A DNA stretch of 59,418 nucleotides from UMGS1002 sp045586785 (GTDB lineage: Bacteria > Bacillota > Clostridia > Oscillospirales > CAG-272): assembly GCA_045586785.1 (NCBI GenBank), contig JAZNBA010000071.1, positions 1 through 59,418 of the forward strand, read 5' to 3'. The notes beneath the pieces are model-generated. The model saw only the letters and a list, made by a program, of their open reading frames with translations, had not been told where the DNA came from and searched no databases. The position numbers and the translations under genes were made by a program. Numbering within the stretch: the stretch's first letter is position 1; each line of letters begins with the position of its first letter. This document shows, piece by piece, positions 15,714 through 25,047 of this stretch.

Positions 15714-18700
15714 CCTTAAGAAGATACTGATAATCGGCTCAGGCCCTATCGTTATCGGACAAGCGGCTGAATTTGACTATGCCGGCACACAGGCGTGTAT
15801 CGCACTGCGCGAGGAAGGCTATGAGGTAGTTCTGGTTAACTCCAACCCCGCTACCATCATGACCGACACTACCATTGCCGACAAGATCTACATGGAGCCG
15901 CTGACACTTGAGTTTATAGCGAGGATTCTGCGCTATGAGCGTCCCGACGCCATACTTCCCGGTATTGGCGGTCAGACCGGACTTAACCTTGCCATGCAGC
16001 TTGAAAAGAAGGGTATCCTGCGCGAGTGTCGTGTTGAACTGCTGGGAACCTCCTGCGAGAGCATCGAGCGAGCAGAGGACAGAGATCTGTTCAAGCAGCT
16101 TTGCCTTGATATAGGCGAGCCTGTAATTCCGTCTAAAATAGTTTACTCCGCAGAGGAAGCATTTGCCGCCGCGGAGGAGATAGGCTACCCCGTAGTTCTG
16201 CGTCCCGCGTTTACGCTGGGCGGCAGCGGCGGCGCGTTTGCAGATGACCGCGCCCAGATGGAGGAGCATATCGTTAACGCCCTGAACACCTCTCCCGTAC
16301 ACCAGGTACTTATCGAAAAGAGCGTTAAGGGTTATAAAGAAATTGAATTTGAAGTTATGCGTGACTCCACCGACCGCGCTATCACGATCTGCGGCATGGA
16401 GAATATTGACCCTGTCGGCGTACACACAGGTGACAGCGTTGTTGTGGCACCTATTATGTCGCTGTCCGACAAGGACTTCAATATGCTGAAAAACAGCGCG
16501 CTGAAAATAATTAAGTCTCTGAAGATCGAGGGTGGCTGTAACGTTCAGTTCGCGCTCAATCCCGAGACCTCCGAGTATTACCTCATCGAGGTCAACCCCC
16601 GAGTATCCCGTTCCTCCGCACTTGCTTCCAAGGCAAGCGGATATCCCATCGCGCGCGTTACCGCCAAGATCGGCGTAGGTATGACGCTGGATGAGATCGA
16701 GGTTGCGGGTACTACCGCAAACTTTGAGCCTGATCTTGACTACGTTGTTGCCAAGATCCCGAGATTCCCGTTTGATAAGTTCCAGAACGTTGAAAATACG
16801 CTGGGCACTCAGATGAAGGCAACGGGCGAGGTCATGGGTATCGGTGCTAACCTTGAGGAAGCACTGCTCAAGGCTTGCCGCTCACTTGAGATCGGCGTTT
16901 GTCACTTGCACAAAAAGAAATTCGACAGCATGAGCACGTCGAATATTTACGAATATCTGCGCCGCTTCCGTGACGACACCATGTTTGCCGTTGCCGAGCT
17001 GCTTCGCCGCGGCGAGAGCATCGAAAAGCTGCACGATGCTACTATGATAACAGAGCTGTTCCTGGAAGCCTTCAAGCGCATCGTTGAAATGGAAAAGACC
17101 GTTGCGGCATCCAAGGGCGATATGAATATACTTGCCGACGCCAAGAAGCTGGGCTTCTCGGACAAGTATATTGCAAGCCTGTGGGGCGAGCGCGAGATGG
17201 ACGTATTCAAGCGTCGCCGTGATGCTGGTCTGTTCCCGGTATTCCGCATGGTTGATACCGCTCACGTCAACGCGTATATTCCATACTTCTATTCTTCTTA
17301 TACGGGTGAGGGTCAGTCCATCGTTACAGATAAGAAGAAGGTCGTAGTGCTTGGCGCAGGTCCTATCCGTATAGGTCAGGGCGTTGAGTTTGACTATTCC
17401 ACCGTTCACGCCGTAAACACCATTCGCGAGATGGGTTACGAGGCAATTATCATAAACAACAACCCCGAGACCGTGTCTACCGACTACACCACCTCGGACA
17501 AGCTGTACTTCGATCCGCTGACCGAGGAGGACGTTTGCAATATCGCGGCACTTGAGTCACCTTACGGCATTATCGCGTCTCTGGGCGGTCAGACTGCTAT
17601 CAACCTGGCGGCAGGACTGGAGGAGCGCGGTCTTAAGATAATCGGTACAGATGTTGCCGCTATCGAGCGCGCGGAGAACAGAGATGCCTTTGAGCACATA
17701 CTCAAGCAGCTCAAAATTCCTCAGCCCGCAGGCCGTGCCGTTACCGACATCGAAGAGGGTGTCAGAACCGCGGCAGAGATCGGCTATCCCGTTCTCGTTC
17801 GTCCTTCCTACGTTCTTGGCGGACGCGCTATGCAGATCGTCGGTGACGAGGAGGCTCTGCGCCACTATCTGCGCAACGCCGTTGAGATCGACGAGGACCG
17901 CCCCGTGCTTGTTGACAAGTACATTATGGGTAAGGAGCTTGAGGTCGACGCTGTTTGCGACGGTCAGGACGTATTCGTATGCGGTATCATGGAGCTGGTT
18001 GAACGCACGGGCGTTCACTCGGGCGACAGTATCAGCGTTTACCCCACCTTTTCGGTATCCGATCAGGCGCGCGGCAAGATACTTGAATACTCCAAGCAGC
18101 TGGGACGCGGCATCGGTATCGTCGGTCTGTTCAATATTCAGTTTATCGTTGATAAGAACGATGACGTTTACATCATCGAGGTAAATCCTCGTTCTTCCCG
18201 TACCGTACCTTTCCTTTCCAAGGCGACCGGCTATCCCATTGCGGATATTGCTACGGCTGCAATTCTGGGTAAGACGCTGAAGGAGCAGGGAATATTCGTG
18301 CTGTATCCTCAGGAAAGCGAGAGATGGTACGTTAAGGTGCCTGCATTCTCGTTCTCCAAGATCAACGGTATTGACGCATATCTGTCTCCCGAAATGAAGT
18401 CCACGGGTGAGGCTATCGGTTACGACAGCAAGCTCAACCGCGCAATGTACAAGGCGCTTATCGCCGCAGGTACAAACGTAGCAAACTATGGTACGGTGCT
18501 TGTAACCATTTCCGATACCGATAAGGAAGAGGCGCTTCCCATTATTCGCCGCTTCTATGACCTGGGCTTCAATATCGAGGCAACTCCCGGTACCGCAAAG
18601 TATCTCAAGGAGCATGGCATCCGTACCCGTGTCCGCCGCAAGATCAGCGAGGGCTCGGAGGAAATGCTGGAGTCTCTGCGTAACGGCTACGTTACCTACG

Positions 18701-18879
18701 TTATCAACACACGTGAGAAGAGCGCGTCCTACGATCAGCTCAGCGACGGTTACGAGATCCGCCGCTGCGCAGTAGAGAACAACGTAGCGCTGTTCTCGGC
18801 ACTTGATACAGTTCGCGTTCTGCTTGACGCGCTGGAGGAGACCACCTTCCGCGTCTCGACAATAAATGAGGGACAATGA
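15697..18879 (+). CDS. carB: Carbamoyl-phosphate synthase large subunit
   Basis: The protein has 1060 residues, full length. It makes carbamoyl phosphate from bicarbonate, ammonia and two ATP. The tandem halves are clear: each starts with a GSGPI/GAGPIRIGQ-type loop (IIGSGPIVIGQAAEFDYAG near 12-30; VLGAGPIRIGQGVEFDYST near 551-569), followed by ATP-grasp motifs (EVNPRVSRSSAL; EVNPRSSRTVPF). The last ~120 residues form the MGS-like allosteric domain, the usual site for UMP or IMP. It overlaps pyrC by 17 nt and pyrK by 4 nt (ATGA). The glutaminase partner CarA is not encoded in the window. Confidence 0.95.
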   Translation: MPKRTDLKKILIIGSGPIVIGQAAEFDYAGTQACIALREEGYEVVLVNSNPATIMTDTTIADKIYMEPLTLEFIARILRYERPDAILPGIGGQTGLNLAMQLEKKGILRECRVELLGTSCESIERAEDRDLFKQLCLDIGEPVIPSKIVYSAEEAFAAAEEIGYPVVLRPAFTLGGSGGAFADDRAQMEEHIVNALNTSPVHQVLIEKSVKGYKEIEFEVMRDSTDRAITICGMENIDPVGVHTGDSVVVAPIMSLSDKDFNMLKNSALKIIKSLKIEGGCNVQFALNPETSEYYLIEVNPRVSRSSALASKASGYPIARVTAKIGVGMTLDEIEVAGTTANFEPDLDYVVAKIPRFPFDKFQNVENTLGTQMKATGEVMGIGANLEEALLKACRSLEIGVCHLHKKKFDSMSTSNIYEYLRRFRDDTMFAVAELLRRGESIEKLHDATMITELFLEAFKRIVEMEKTVAASKGDMNILADAKKLGFSDKYIASLWGEREMDVFKRRRDAGLFPVFRMVDTAHVNAYIPYFYSSYTGEGQSIVTDKKKVVVLGAGPIRIGQGVEFDYSTVHAVNTIREMGYEAIIINNNPETVSTDYTTSDKLYFDPLTEEDVCNIAALESPYGIIASLGGQTAINLAAGLEERGLKIIGTDVAAIERAENRDAFEHILKQLKIPQPAGRAVTDIEEGVRTAAEIGYPVLVRPSYVLGGRAMQIVGDEEALRHYLRNAVEIDEDRPVLVDKYIMGKELEVDAVCDGQDVFVCGIMELVERTGVHSGDSISVYPTFSVSDQARGKILEYSKQLGRGIGIVGLFNIQFIVDKNDDVYIIEVNPRSSRTVPFLSKATGYPIADIATAAILGKTLKEQGIFVLYPQESERWYVKVPAFSFSKINGIDAYLSPEMKSTGEAIGYDSKLNRAMYKALIAAGTNVANYGTVLVTISDTDKEEALPIIRRFYDLGFNIEATPGTAKYLKEHGIRTRVRRKISEGSEEMLESLRNGYVTYVINTREKSASYDQLSDGYEIRRCAVENNVALFSALDTVRVLLDALEETTFRVSTINEGQ

Positions 18880-19607
18880 ATCAGACAATATTTGAAATAA
18901 AACAAAACGTTCGTATCGCCGACAACACCTATAAAATGGTGTTGTCCGGCGACACGTCGGATATTATACGCCCCGGCACGTTTGTAAACATCAAGCTGGA
19001 GGGCAAGTATCTGCGCCGCCCCATTTCTGTATGTGATGCCGTGGAGGGCGAGCTTACAATTATATATAAGACTGTCGGCGCGGGAACCGAGCAGATGGCC
19101 GCTATGGGCGCGGGCGTAAAGCTCGATGTGCTGACAGGTCTTGGCAATGGCTACGACGTTTCCAAAAGCGGAGACCGCCCCCTGCTCATCGGCGGAGGAG
19201 TCGGCGTGCCGCCTCTTTATATGTTATGCAAGCAGCTCATCTCTGCCGGCAAGACTGTCACGGTAGTGCTGGGCTTTAACCGCGCGAGCGAAGTGTTCTA
19301 TGAGCAGGAGTTCTGCGCACTGGGGGCTGAGGTCATTATTGCAACGGCAGACGGTTCAGTCGGTGTCAAGGGCTTTGTTACCGACGCCATGAAGGGCGTT
19401 GATTACACCTATTTCTATACCTGCGGTCCCATGCCTATGTTCAAAGCTATTGAGGCTGTGGCGACCACAAGCGGTCAGTACAGCTTTGAGGAGAGAATGG
19501 GCTGTGGATTTGGCGCGTGCATGGGTTGCTCGTGTAAAACAAAATACGGCAACAAGCGCATCTGCCGCGACGGTCCCGTGCTTGAGAGGGAGGAGATAAT
19601 ATGGTAA
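18876..19607 (+). CDS. pyrK: Dihydroorotate dehydrogenase electron-transfer subunit
   Basis: The protein has 243 residues. It carries FAD and a [2Fe-2S] cluster and passes electrons from the PyrD subunit to NAD+. The N-terminal FAD-binding barrel has the RRPISVCD motif (near 48-55), and LIGGGVGVPPLYML is the NAD-binding loop. The C-terminus has the cysteine cluster MGCGFGACMGCSCKTK plus a fourth Cys in RICRDGP. It overlaps carB by 4 nt and pyrD by 7 nt. Together with PyrD this makes the type 1B enzyme typical of Bacillota. Confidence 0.93.
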   Translation: MNQTIFEIKQNVRIADNTYKMVLSGDTSDIIRPGTFVNIKLEGKYLRRPISVCDAVEGELTIIYKTVGAGTEQMAAMGAGVKLDVLTGLGNGYDVSKSGDRPLLIGGGVGVPPLYMLCKQLISAGKTVTVVLGFNRASEVFYEQEFCALGAEVIIATADGSVGVKGFVTDAMKGVDYTYFYTCGPMPMFKAIEAVATTSGQYSFEERMGCGFGACMGCSCKTKYGNKRICRDGPVLEREEIIW

Positions 19608-20512
19608 ACACCAAGGTTACGCTGTCGGGCATTGAGCTTGACAACCCCATAATCCCCGCATCGGGTACGTTCGGCTACGGCTATGAGTTTGCCGAGTGGT
19701 ACGATATAAACTGTTTGGGTACGTTCTCGTTTAAAGGAACAACACGCGATCCCCGTTTCGGCAATCCCACGCCCCGTATCGCCGAGTGCAGCTCGGGTAT
19801 GATAAACGCGGTGGGTCTGCAGAACCCCGGCGTTGATGCGGTCATTTCAAGCGAGCTTCCCAAGCTGAAAAAATGTTTTCATAAGCCGGTCATGGCAAAC
19901 GTCAGCGGCTTTTCGATAGAGGATTACGCATATACCTGTGAGCGTCTTGACAAGGAAGAACAGGTAGGTTGGCTGGAGGTCAACATTTCCTGTCCCAACG
20001 TTCACGGCGGCGGTATGAGCTTTGGCACATCGCCCGAGGCGGCGGCAGAGGTGACACGCGCCGTTAAGGCAGTTACCACAAAGCCTGTTTACATCAAGCT
20101 GTCGCCCAACGTCACCGATATCGTTTCTATCGCCAAGGCGTGCGAGGAGGCAGGGGCTGACGGTATCAGCATGATAAACACGCTGATGGGTATGCGCATC
20201 GATCTTAACAAAAAGAAGCCCGTCATTGCAAATAAGTCGGGCGGATTTTCGGGTCCCGCAATAAAGCCCGTTGCACTTTCTATGGTGTACCGTGTTTACG
20301 AGGCGGTAAAAATACCGATAATCGGTATGGGCGGCATCGCAAGCGCCGAGGACGTGCTTGAAATGATGCTGGCAGGCGCGACGGCTGTTGAGGTCGGCGC
20401 GGCTAACCTTATTGACCCTATGGCAAGCAAAAATATTATTGATGACCTGCCGCGCGTTATGGAAAAATACCGTGTGAGCAGTCTGAGTGAAATTATAGGA
20501 GGAGCACACTAA
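19601..20512 (+). CDS. pyrD: Dihydroorotate dehydrogenase, catalytic subunit (type 1B)
   Basis: The protein has 303 residues. It oxidises dihydroorotate to orotate with FMN. Visible features are the ASGTFGYG start region (about 17-24), NISCPNVHGGGMSFGTSPE with the type-1B active-site Cys region near residue 130, IKLSPNVTDI, and GMGGIASAEDVLEMMLAGATAVEVG for the FMN phosphate. The GGAGGAG site lies within the end of pyrK, consistent with coupling. The pairing with pyrK fixes it as the NAD-dependent 1B form. Confidence 0.94.
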   Translation: MVNTKVTLSGIELDNPIIPASGTFGYGYEFAEWYDINCLGTFSFKGTTRDPRFGNPTPRIAECSSGMINAVGLQNPGVDAVISSELPKLKKCFHKPVMANVSGFSIEDYAYTCERLDKEEQVGWLEVNISCPNVHGGGMSFGTSPEAAAEVTRAVKAVTTKPVYIKLSPNVTDIVSIAKACEEAGADGISMINTLMGMRIDLNKKKPVIANKSGGFSGPAIKPVALSMVYRVYEAVKIPIIGMGGIASAEDVLEMMLAGATAVEVGAANLIDPMASKNIIDDLPRVMEKYRVSSLSEIIGGAH

Positions 20513-21210
20513 TGGGTAAGGACGTAATTATTGCACTGGATTTTGACAGTAAGGCTAAGACACTTGCGTTTCTCGATCAGTTTACCGGCAGAAAGCCGTT
20601 TGTTAAAATAGGTATGGAGCTGTTCTATGCCGAGGGTCCCGACATCGTTCGCGAGATCAAGGCGCGTGGACACAAGATATTCCTTGACCTCAAGCTGCAC
20701 GATATTCCCAATACCGTTAAAAAGGCAATGGCAGTCCTCTCCGGACTTGACGTTGATATGACCAATCTGCACGCCGCAGGTACAGTCCGCATGATGCAGG
20801 CGGCGCTTGAAGGACTCACCCGTCCCGACGGAACACGTCCTCTGCTTATCGCGGTAACACAGCTGACATCCACCGACCAGGAGAGCATGGAAAACGATCT
20901 GCTCATCAAGGAGCCCATCGCCGACGTTGTTATGCACTACGCATCCTGCGCCGCAAAGGCAGGTCTTGACGGCGTTGTTTGCTCGCCCCTTGAGGCAGGC
21001 GTTGTGCACGAAAAGTGCGGTAAGAGCTTTCTGACCGTTACTCCCGGCGTCCGTTTCGCAGACGGTGACATTGGCGACCAGAAGAGAGTTATGACTCCCG
21101 CCGAGGCAAAGAAGATTGGTTCCGACTATATTGTTGTCGGTCGTCCCATCACAGCGGCGGCAGACCCCGTAGCCGCTTACGAGCGTTGCGTGGCAGAGTT
21201 CTGCGACTGA
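20512..21210 (+). CDS. pyrF: Orotidine 5'-phosphate decarboxylase
   Basis: The protein has 232 residues, class I length. It decarboxylates OMP to UMP. The catalytic DxKxxD array appears as FLDLKLHDIPNT (about 61-72), the N-terminal IIALDFDS gives the first substrate Asp, and C-terminal TPGVRF and YIVVGRPIT bind phosphate. Its ATG overlaps the stop of pyrD by one base (TAATG), and GGAGGA lies upstream. Confidence 0.94.
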   Translation: MGKDVIIALDFDSKAKTLAFLDQFTGRKPFVKIGMELFYAEGPDIVREIKARGHKIFLDLKLHDIPNTVKKAMAVLSGLDVDMTNLHAAGTVRMMQAALEGLTRPDGTRPLLIAVTQLTSTDQESMENDLLIKEPIADVVMHYASCAAKAGLDGVVCSPLEAGVVHEKCGKSFLTVTPGVRFADGDIGDQKRVMTPAEAKKIGSDYIVVGRPITAAADPVAAYERCVAEFCD

Positions 21211-21230
21211 ATTTACAAAGGAGAATTAAC

Positions 21231-21887
21231 ATGGAAAGCTATAAGAGAGAATTCATACAGTTTTTAGAGTCCGCGGGCGTTCTGAAGTTTGGTGACTTTA
21301 CCGCTAAGTCCGGACGCAAGATCCCCTACTTCATCAATGCAGGCATGATCAAGACCGGTAACGATATCGCAACCCTGGGCGAGTTCTATGCAAAGGCATA
21401 CTTTGAAAAGCTGGGTAAAAAGCAGGCCGTTCTTTACGGTCCTGCCTACAAAGGCATTTCCTTGTCCGTTTCCGCCGCTGTGGCACTTTCCAAGAACGGT
21501 CTCAACGTGCCTTTCTTCTTCAACCGTAAGGAAGTTAAGGATCACGGCGAGGGCGGCGTGTTCGTAGGTTACGTTCCCACGGCAGGCGAGGAGATCGTCA
21601 TCATCGAGGACGTTATCACCGCAGGCACCGCTATCCGCGAGTCTATGGAGATACTGTCCCATCTTGAAGGTACAAAGGTAGCAGCTACCTTTATTATGGT
21701 TGACCGCAAGGAAAAGGGTCAGTCCGATAAGGGCGCGATGCAGGAGATCGAGGAGCAGTTTGGCTTCCCCGTATACTCCATCGTTGACGTTTACGACATT
21801 ATCGAGTACCTCGAGGAGGACGAAAAGAATGCCGAGAATGTAGAGCGCATCAAGAACTATCTTGCTGTAAACGGAGCAAAGGCATAA
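21231..21887 (+). CDS. pyrE: Orotate phosphoribosyltransferase
   Basis: The protein has 218 residues. It joins orotate and PRPP to give OMP. Visible are the KSGRKIPYFINAG substrate segment (about 23-35), YGPAYKGI, the flexible loop FNRKEVKDHGEGG, and the PRPP motif IVIIEDVITAGTAIRES (about 122-138). The start at 21231 has AAAGGAG upstream; an earlier start at 21186 would lie inside pyrF. Confidence 0.94.
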   Translation: MESYKREFIQFLESAGVLKFGDFTAKSGRKIPYFINAGMIKTGNDIATLGEFYAKAYFEKLGKKQAVLYGPAYKGISLSVSAAVALSKNGLNVPFFFNRKEVKDHGEGGVFVGYVPTAGEEIVIIEDVITAGTAIRESMEILSHLEGTKVAATFIMVDRKEKGQSDKGAMQEIEEQFGFPVYSIVDVYDIIEYLEEDEKNAENVERIKNYLAVNGAKA

Positions 21888-21975
21888 CCGGATTTCTGTC
21901 ACAAAAATAGAAATAAGTTTCACAAAAAGTAATAATTTTCAAATTTGCAAAGTAAAATAAAGGTGCATTTGTAAA

Positions 21976-23040
21976 ATGAAAGACTTGATAAATATTCTCG
22001 ATCTTAGTGTTGCCGATATTGACGAGCTGATAAAGGTTGCGTCTGATATCAAGGCACACCCTTCAAAATACGCCGATGCTTGCCACGGCAAAACCTTGGC
22101 AACACTGTTCTTTGAGCCGTCCACCCGTACAAGACTCAGCTTTGAAGCGGCTATGTTCGGTCTTGGCGGAAACGTGCTGGGCTTTGCAGACGGCGGCAAA
22201 ATGAGCTCTGCCTCCAAGGGCGAGACAGTGTCTGATACCGCTCGCATCGTCAGCATTTACGCAGATATAATCGCCATGCGTCACCATATCGAGGGTGCGC
22301 CTCTTGCGGCAGGACTTGCCGCCAAGGTGCCTGTCATCAATGCGGGCGACGGCGGTCATTTCCATCCCACCCAGACGCTTGCAGATTTGTTCACAATAAG
22401 CGCCGAGTGCGGCAGACTTCATGATCTGACCATCGGTATCTGCGGCGACCTGAAGTACGGAAGAACGGTACATTCGCTTATCGCCGCCATGAGCAGATAT
22501 AAAAATATCCGCTTCGTCCTGATCTCTCCCAAAGCATTGGCGCTTCCCGAATACGTTATTCGTGAAATGGATGCGTCGGGTGTCAAGTATGTTGAGACCG
22601 CATCGCTTACCGAATATATGAGCGAGCTTGACGTGCTGTACATGACACGTGTACAAAAAGAAAGATTTACCGAAGAGGAGTTGGCACGCGGCGACGGCGA
22701 CGGCTACATACTTAACAATGAGGCGTTGTCTACCGCTAAACCCGAAATGAGAATTCTGCATCCGCTGCCCCGCGTTGACGAGATCTCGGTTGAGGTTGAC
22801 CGCGATCCCCGCGCAAAGTATTTCGAGCAGGCAGAGTACGGTAAATTTATAAGAATGGCATTGATACTGCGTCTGCTGTATTCCTCCGACGACAAAATCG
22901 CGGAGAGCAGAGAGACAGCGCAGACCAAGTGCCCCAACTCTCGTTGCATAGTTGCTTTTGAGCCCGAGATAGAGCATTATGTCTTCCGCGCTCCCGACGG
23001 CAAGCTGCGTTGCTTATACTGTGACGCCGCCCTTGAATAA
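21976..23040 (+). CDS. pyrB: Aspartate carbamoyltransferase with C-terminal PyrI-like zinc domain
   Basis: The protein has 354 residues, about 45 more than a plain PyrB. Catalytic motifs are intact: FFEPSTRTR (45-53, carbamoyl-phosphate site), GDLKYGRTVHSL (158-168) and HPLPRVDEI (262-270). After residue 312 comes an added segment with Cys319-x4-Cys324 and Cys346-x2-Cys349, including CPNSRC and CLYCD. This copies the zinc-binding half of the regulatory chain PyrI (E. coli CPNSNC ... CKYC, with near-identical spacing). The allosteric nucleotide-binding half of PyrI is absent, and no pyrI gene is nearby. It lies 88 nt after pyrE with a modest ribosome binding site. Confidence 0.92.
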   Translation: MKDLINILDLSVADIDELIKVASDIKAHPSKYADACHGKTLATLFFEPSTRTRLSFEAAMFGLGGNVLGFADGGKMSSASKGETVSDTARIVSIYADIIAMRHHIEGAPLAAGLAAKVPVINAGDGGHFHPTQTLADLFTISAECGRLHDLTIGICGDLKYGRTVHSLIAAMSRYKNIRFVLISPKALALPEYVIREMDASGVKYVETASLTEYMSELDVLYMTRVQKERFTEEELARGDGDGYILNNEALSTAKPEMRILHPLPRVDEISVEVDRDPRAKYFEQAEYGKFIRMALILRLLYSSDDKIAESRETAQTKCPNSRCIVAFEPEIEHYVFRAPDGKLRCLYCDAALE

Positions 23041-23064
23041 TGAAGGCGAGGCGAAAACTTTATC

Positions 23065-24486
23065 ATGGCGCATTCTGTAACTAAAAAAACGGATATGACA
23101 GAGGGCCCTCTGTTCGGCAAAATAATCCGTTATTCCATACCGCTTATAGCAACGGGTGTGCTTCAGCTGCTTTATAATGCCACCGACACCATAATTGCGG
23201 GACGTTACGCTCCTGACGGTCAGGCGGCACTTGGCGCTGTCGGCTCCTGCGGTGCGCTCATAAACCTTATCGTAAACCTTTTTATGGGTCTTTCGGTAGG
23301 TGCGGGCGTTTGCGTTGCTCACGATTACGGCGCGCGTAAGTTTGACGACGTGCGCAGAACAGTCCACACTGCCATTCCCGTAGCAGCGGTGCTGGGTATT
23401 ATAGTTTCAATTTTCGGTTTCTTTATGTCAAAAACGCTGCTTGAGTGGACGGGAGTTCAGGGCAACGTGCTGTATGAGGCAGTTCCGTATATGAAGGCGT
23501 ATATGCTGGGTATGCCGGCGAGCATGGTGTATAACTACTGTGCTACAATGCTTCGCTCCAAGGGCGATACCAAGCATCCGCTGATCTTTCTTTCCATTTC
23601 GGGCATTGTAAATGTACTGCTCAATCTTTTGATGGTTCTGGGCTTTGGCATGGGCGCTATCGGTGTTGGTATTGCTACTGCCGCGTCTACATGGCTGTCC
23701 ATGATTATGATACTCATCTTTATGATTAGAAGCAAGGGAAGTATGAAGTTCGAGTGGAAGTTGATGAGCTTCCATAAAGACAAATTTATTGCCATGCTGC
23801 GCTTCGGTATTCCCGCGGGACTGCAGGGGTGCGTATTCTCGCTTTCCAACGTGCTGATACAATCCTCCATCAACCTGCTTGATGCGGGTCAAGGATTTAT
23901 TGTCGCGGGTAACGCGGCGGCGGCAAACATAGACGGCTTCCTTTATATTGCCATGAACGCTATTTATCATGCCGCGCTGACTTTTGTCGGTCAGAACGTG
24001 GGTGCAAAAAAGTATGACCGTATCGGCAAGATAATTGGCGTGTGCGCTGTAACGGTCGGAGCTATCGGTATCACCATGAGTGTCGTAGCGGTAGCATTGG
24101 GACAGCCGCTGTTGTCGCTTTACGCTCCCGGAAACGATAGAGCTATATCAATGGGCATGGTTCGTATGAGCATTGTAAGCGCAACGTATTTCCTGTGCGG
24201 ATTTATGGAGCTTGGTTGCGGCGTTATGCGCGGACTTGGAAACTCGCTTGTTCCCATGATAGTATCTGTGGTCGGTTCCTGCGCGTTCAGAATCCTTTGG
24301 ATATACACTGTATTTAACGCGCTTCCAAGCTTGAGAACACTGTATATTTCGTATCCCATCTCGTGGATACTTACAGCGGCGGCGCATTTTATATGCAGTG
24401 CAATATACTTGCGCATCATCAAGAAAAAAGAGGCGCGCCTGTCGGAGAGTTCCGACAAGCTGCAACAAGTTGAAGTTGTTAAATAA
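23065..24486 (+). CDS. MATE family efflux transporter
   Basis: The protein has 473 residues with about twelve membrane segments. The N-terminus (MTEGPLFGKIIRYSIPLIATGVLQLLYNATDTIIAGRY) is typical of MATE multidrug/toxin extruders, and the two six-helix halves are visible (second half from about residue 240: FGIPAGLQGCVFSLSNVLIQ). It exports cationic compounds against Na+ or H+; the substrate is unknown. It lies 25 nt after pyrB and may be read from the pyr promoter, though no functional link is evident. Confidence 0.9.
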   Translation: MAHSVTKKTDMTEGPLFGKIIRYSIPLIATGVLQLLYNATDTIIAGRYAPDGQAALGAVGSCGALINLIVNLFMGLSVGAGVCVAHDYGARKFDDVRRTVHTAIPVAAVLGIIVSIFGFFMSKTLLEWTGVQGNVLYEAVPYMKAYMLGMPASMVYNYCATMLRSKGDTKHPLIFLSISGIVNVLLNLLMVLGFGMGAIGVGIATAASTWLSMIMILIFMIRSKGSMKFEWKLMSFHKDKFIAMLRFGIPAGLQGCVFSLSNVLIQSSINLLDAGQGFIVAGNAAAANIDGFLYIAMNAIYHAALTFVGQNVGAKKYDRIGKIIGVCAVTVGAIGITMSVVAVALGQPLLSLYAPGNDRAISMGMVRMSIVSATYFLCGFMELGCGVMRGLGNSLVPMIVSVVGSCAFRILWIYTVFNALPSLRTLYISYPISWILTAAAHFICSAIYLRIIKKKEARLSESSDKLQQVEVVK

Positions 24487-24508
24487 AAATTAATGGAGGT
24501 AATTTTTC

Positions 24509-25015
24509 ATGGTCATTTGTTCAAAGTGTGGCGCAGAGTGCGCCGAAGACGCTAAGGTATGCTCGGTATGCGGGGCAGAGCTTGGCAATAACCAAGGTGA
24601 CGGTGCAAATAAAACCGCGCCTTCTGATGACATAGAAAATACTATTCATCAAATTTTGGATACACCGGATACTACCGAGTGTTATGACAAAAAGGATATT
24701 GATGATAATAAAGCATTTTCTATTCTGGCTTATATTGGATTCTTGGTTTTTGTTCCGATGTTCGCAGCAAAGGGCTCCAAATTTGCAAGATTCCATACAA
24801 ATCAGGGGCTTGTTCTGCTTATTTGCGAGGTAGCTGCGAGCATACTTTCCTCTGTATTTTGGGTAATTCCGTACATGGGCAGAGTGCTCTCACTGCTTAT
24901 AGGCCTGCCTGTTTACCTTGTAACCGTTGCTTTTATGGTAATAGGCATTGTCAATGCGGCTAAGGGTAAGGCAAAGGAGCTTCCTTTTATAGGTCAGGTC
25001 AAAATAATCAAATAA
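24509..25015 (+). CDS. Zinc-ribbon membrane protein (DUF4870-like)
   Basis: The protein has 168 residues. The N-terminus is a zinc ribbon with two CxxC knuckles (CSKCGAECAEDAKVCSVCG, residues 4-22). After an acidic linker, residues about 70-155 form three membrane segments with FARFHTNQGLVLL, a pattern typical of DUF4870/Tic20-like small membrane proteins. The role is unknown. TGGAGG precedes the ATG. It is last in the run that starts at pyrC and is followed by a terminator. Confidence 0.75.
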   Translation: MVICSKCGAECAEDAKVCSVCGAELGNNQGDGANKTAPSDDIENTIHQILDTPDTTECYDKKDIDDNKAFSILAYIGFLVFVPMFAAKGSKFARFHTNQGLVLLICEVAASILSSVFWVIPYMGRVLSLLIGLPVYLVTVAFMVIGIVNAAKGKAKELPFIGQVKIIK

Positions 25016-25021
25016 TAAAAA

Positions 25022-25047
25022 ACGGCTTGTAAAAGCCGTATTTTATT
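25022..25047. terminator. Intrinsic terminator
   Basis: ACGGCTT-GTAA-AAGCCGT, followed by ATTTTATTTTA. It lies between convergent genes. Confidence 0.75.

Noticed and set aside
17557..18888. A 443-codon open frame antisense to carB
   Set aside because: It is a shadow of a fully recognisable carB and has no ribosome binding site or family match.
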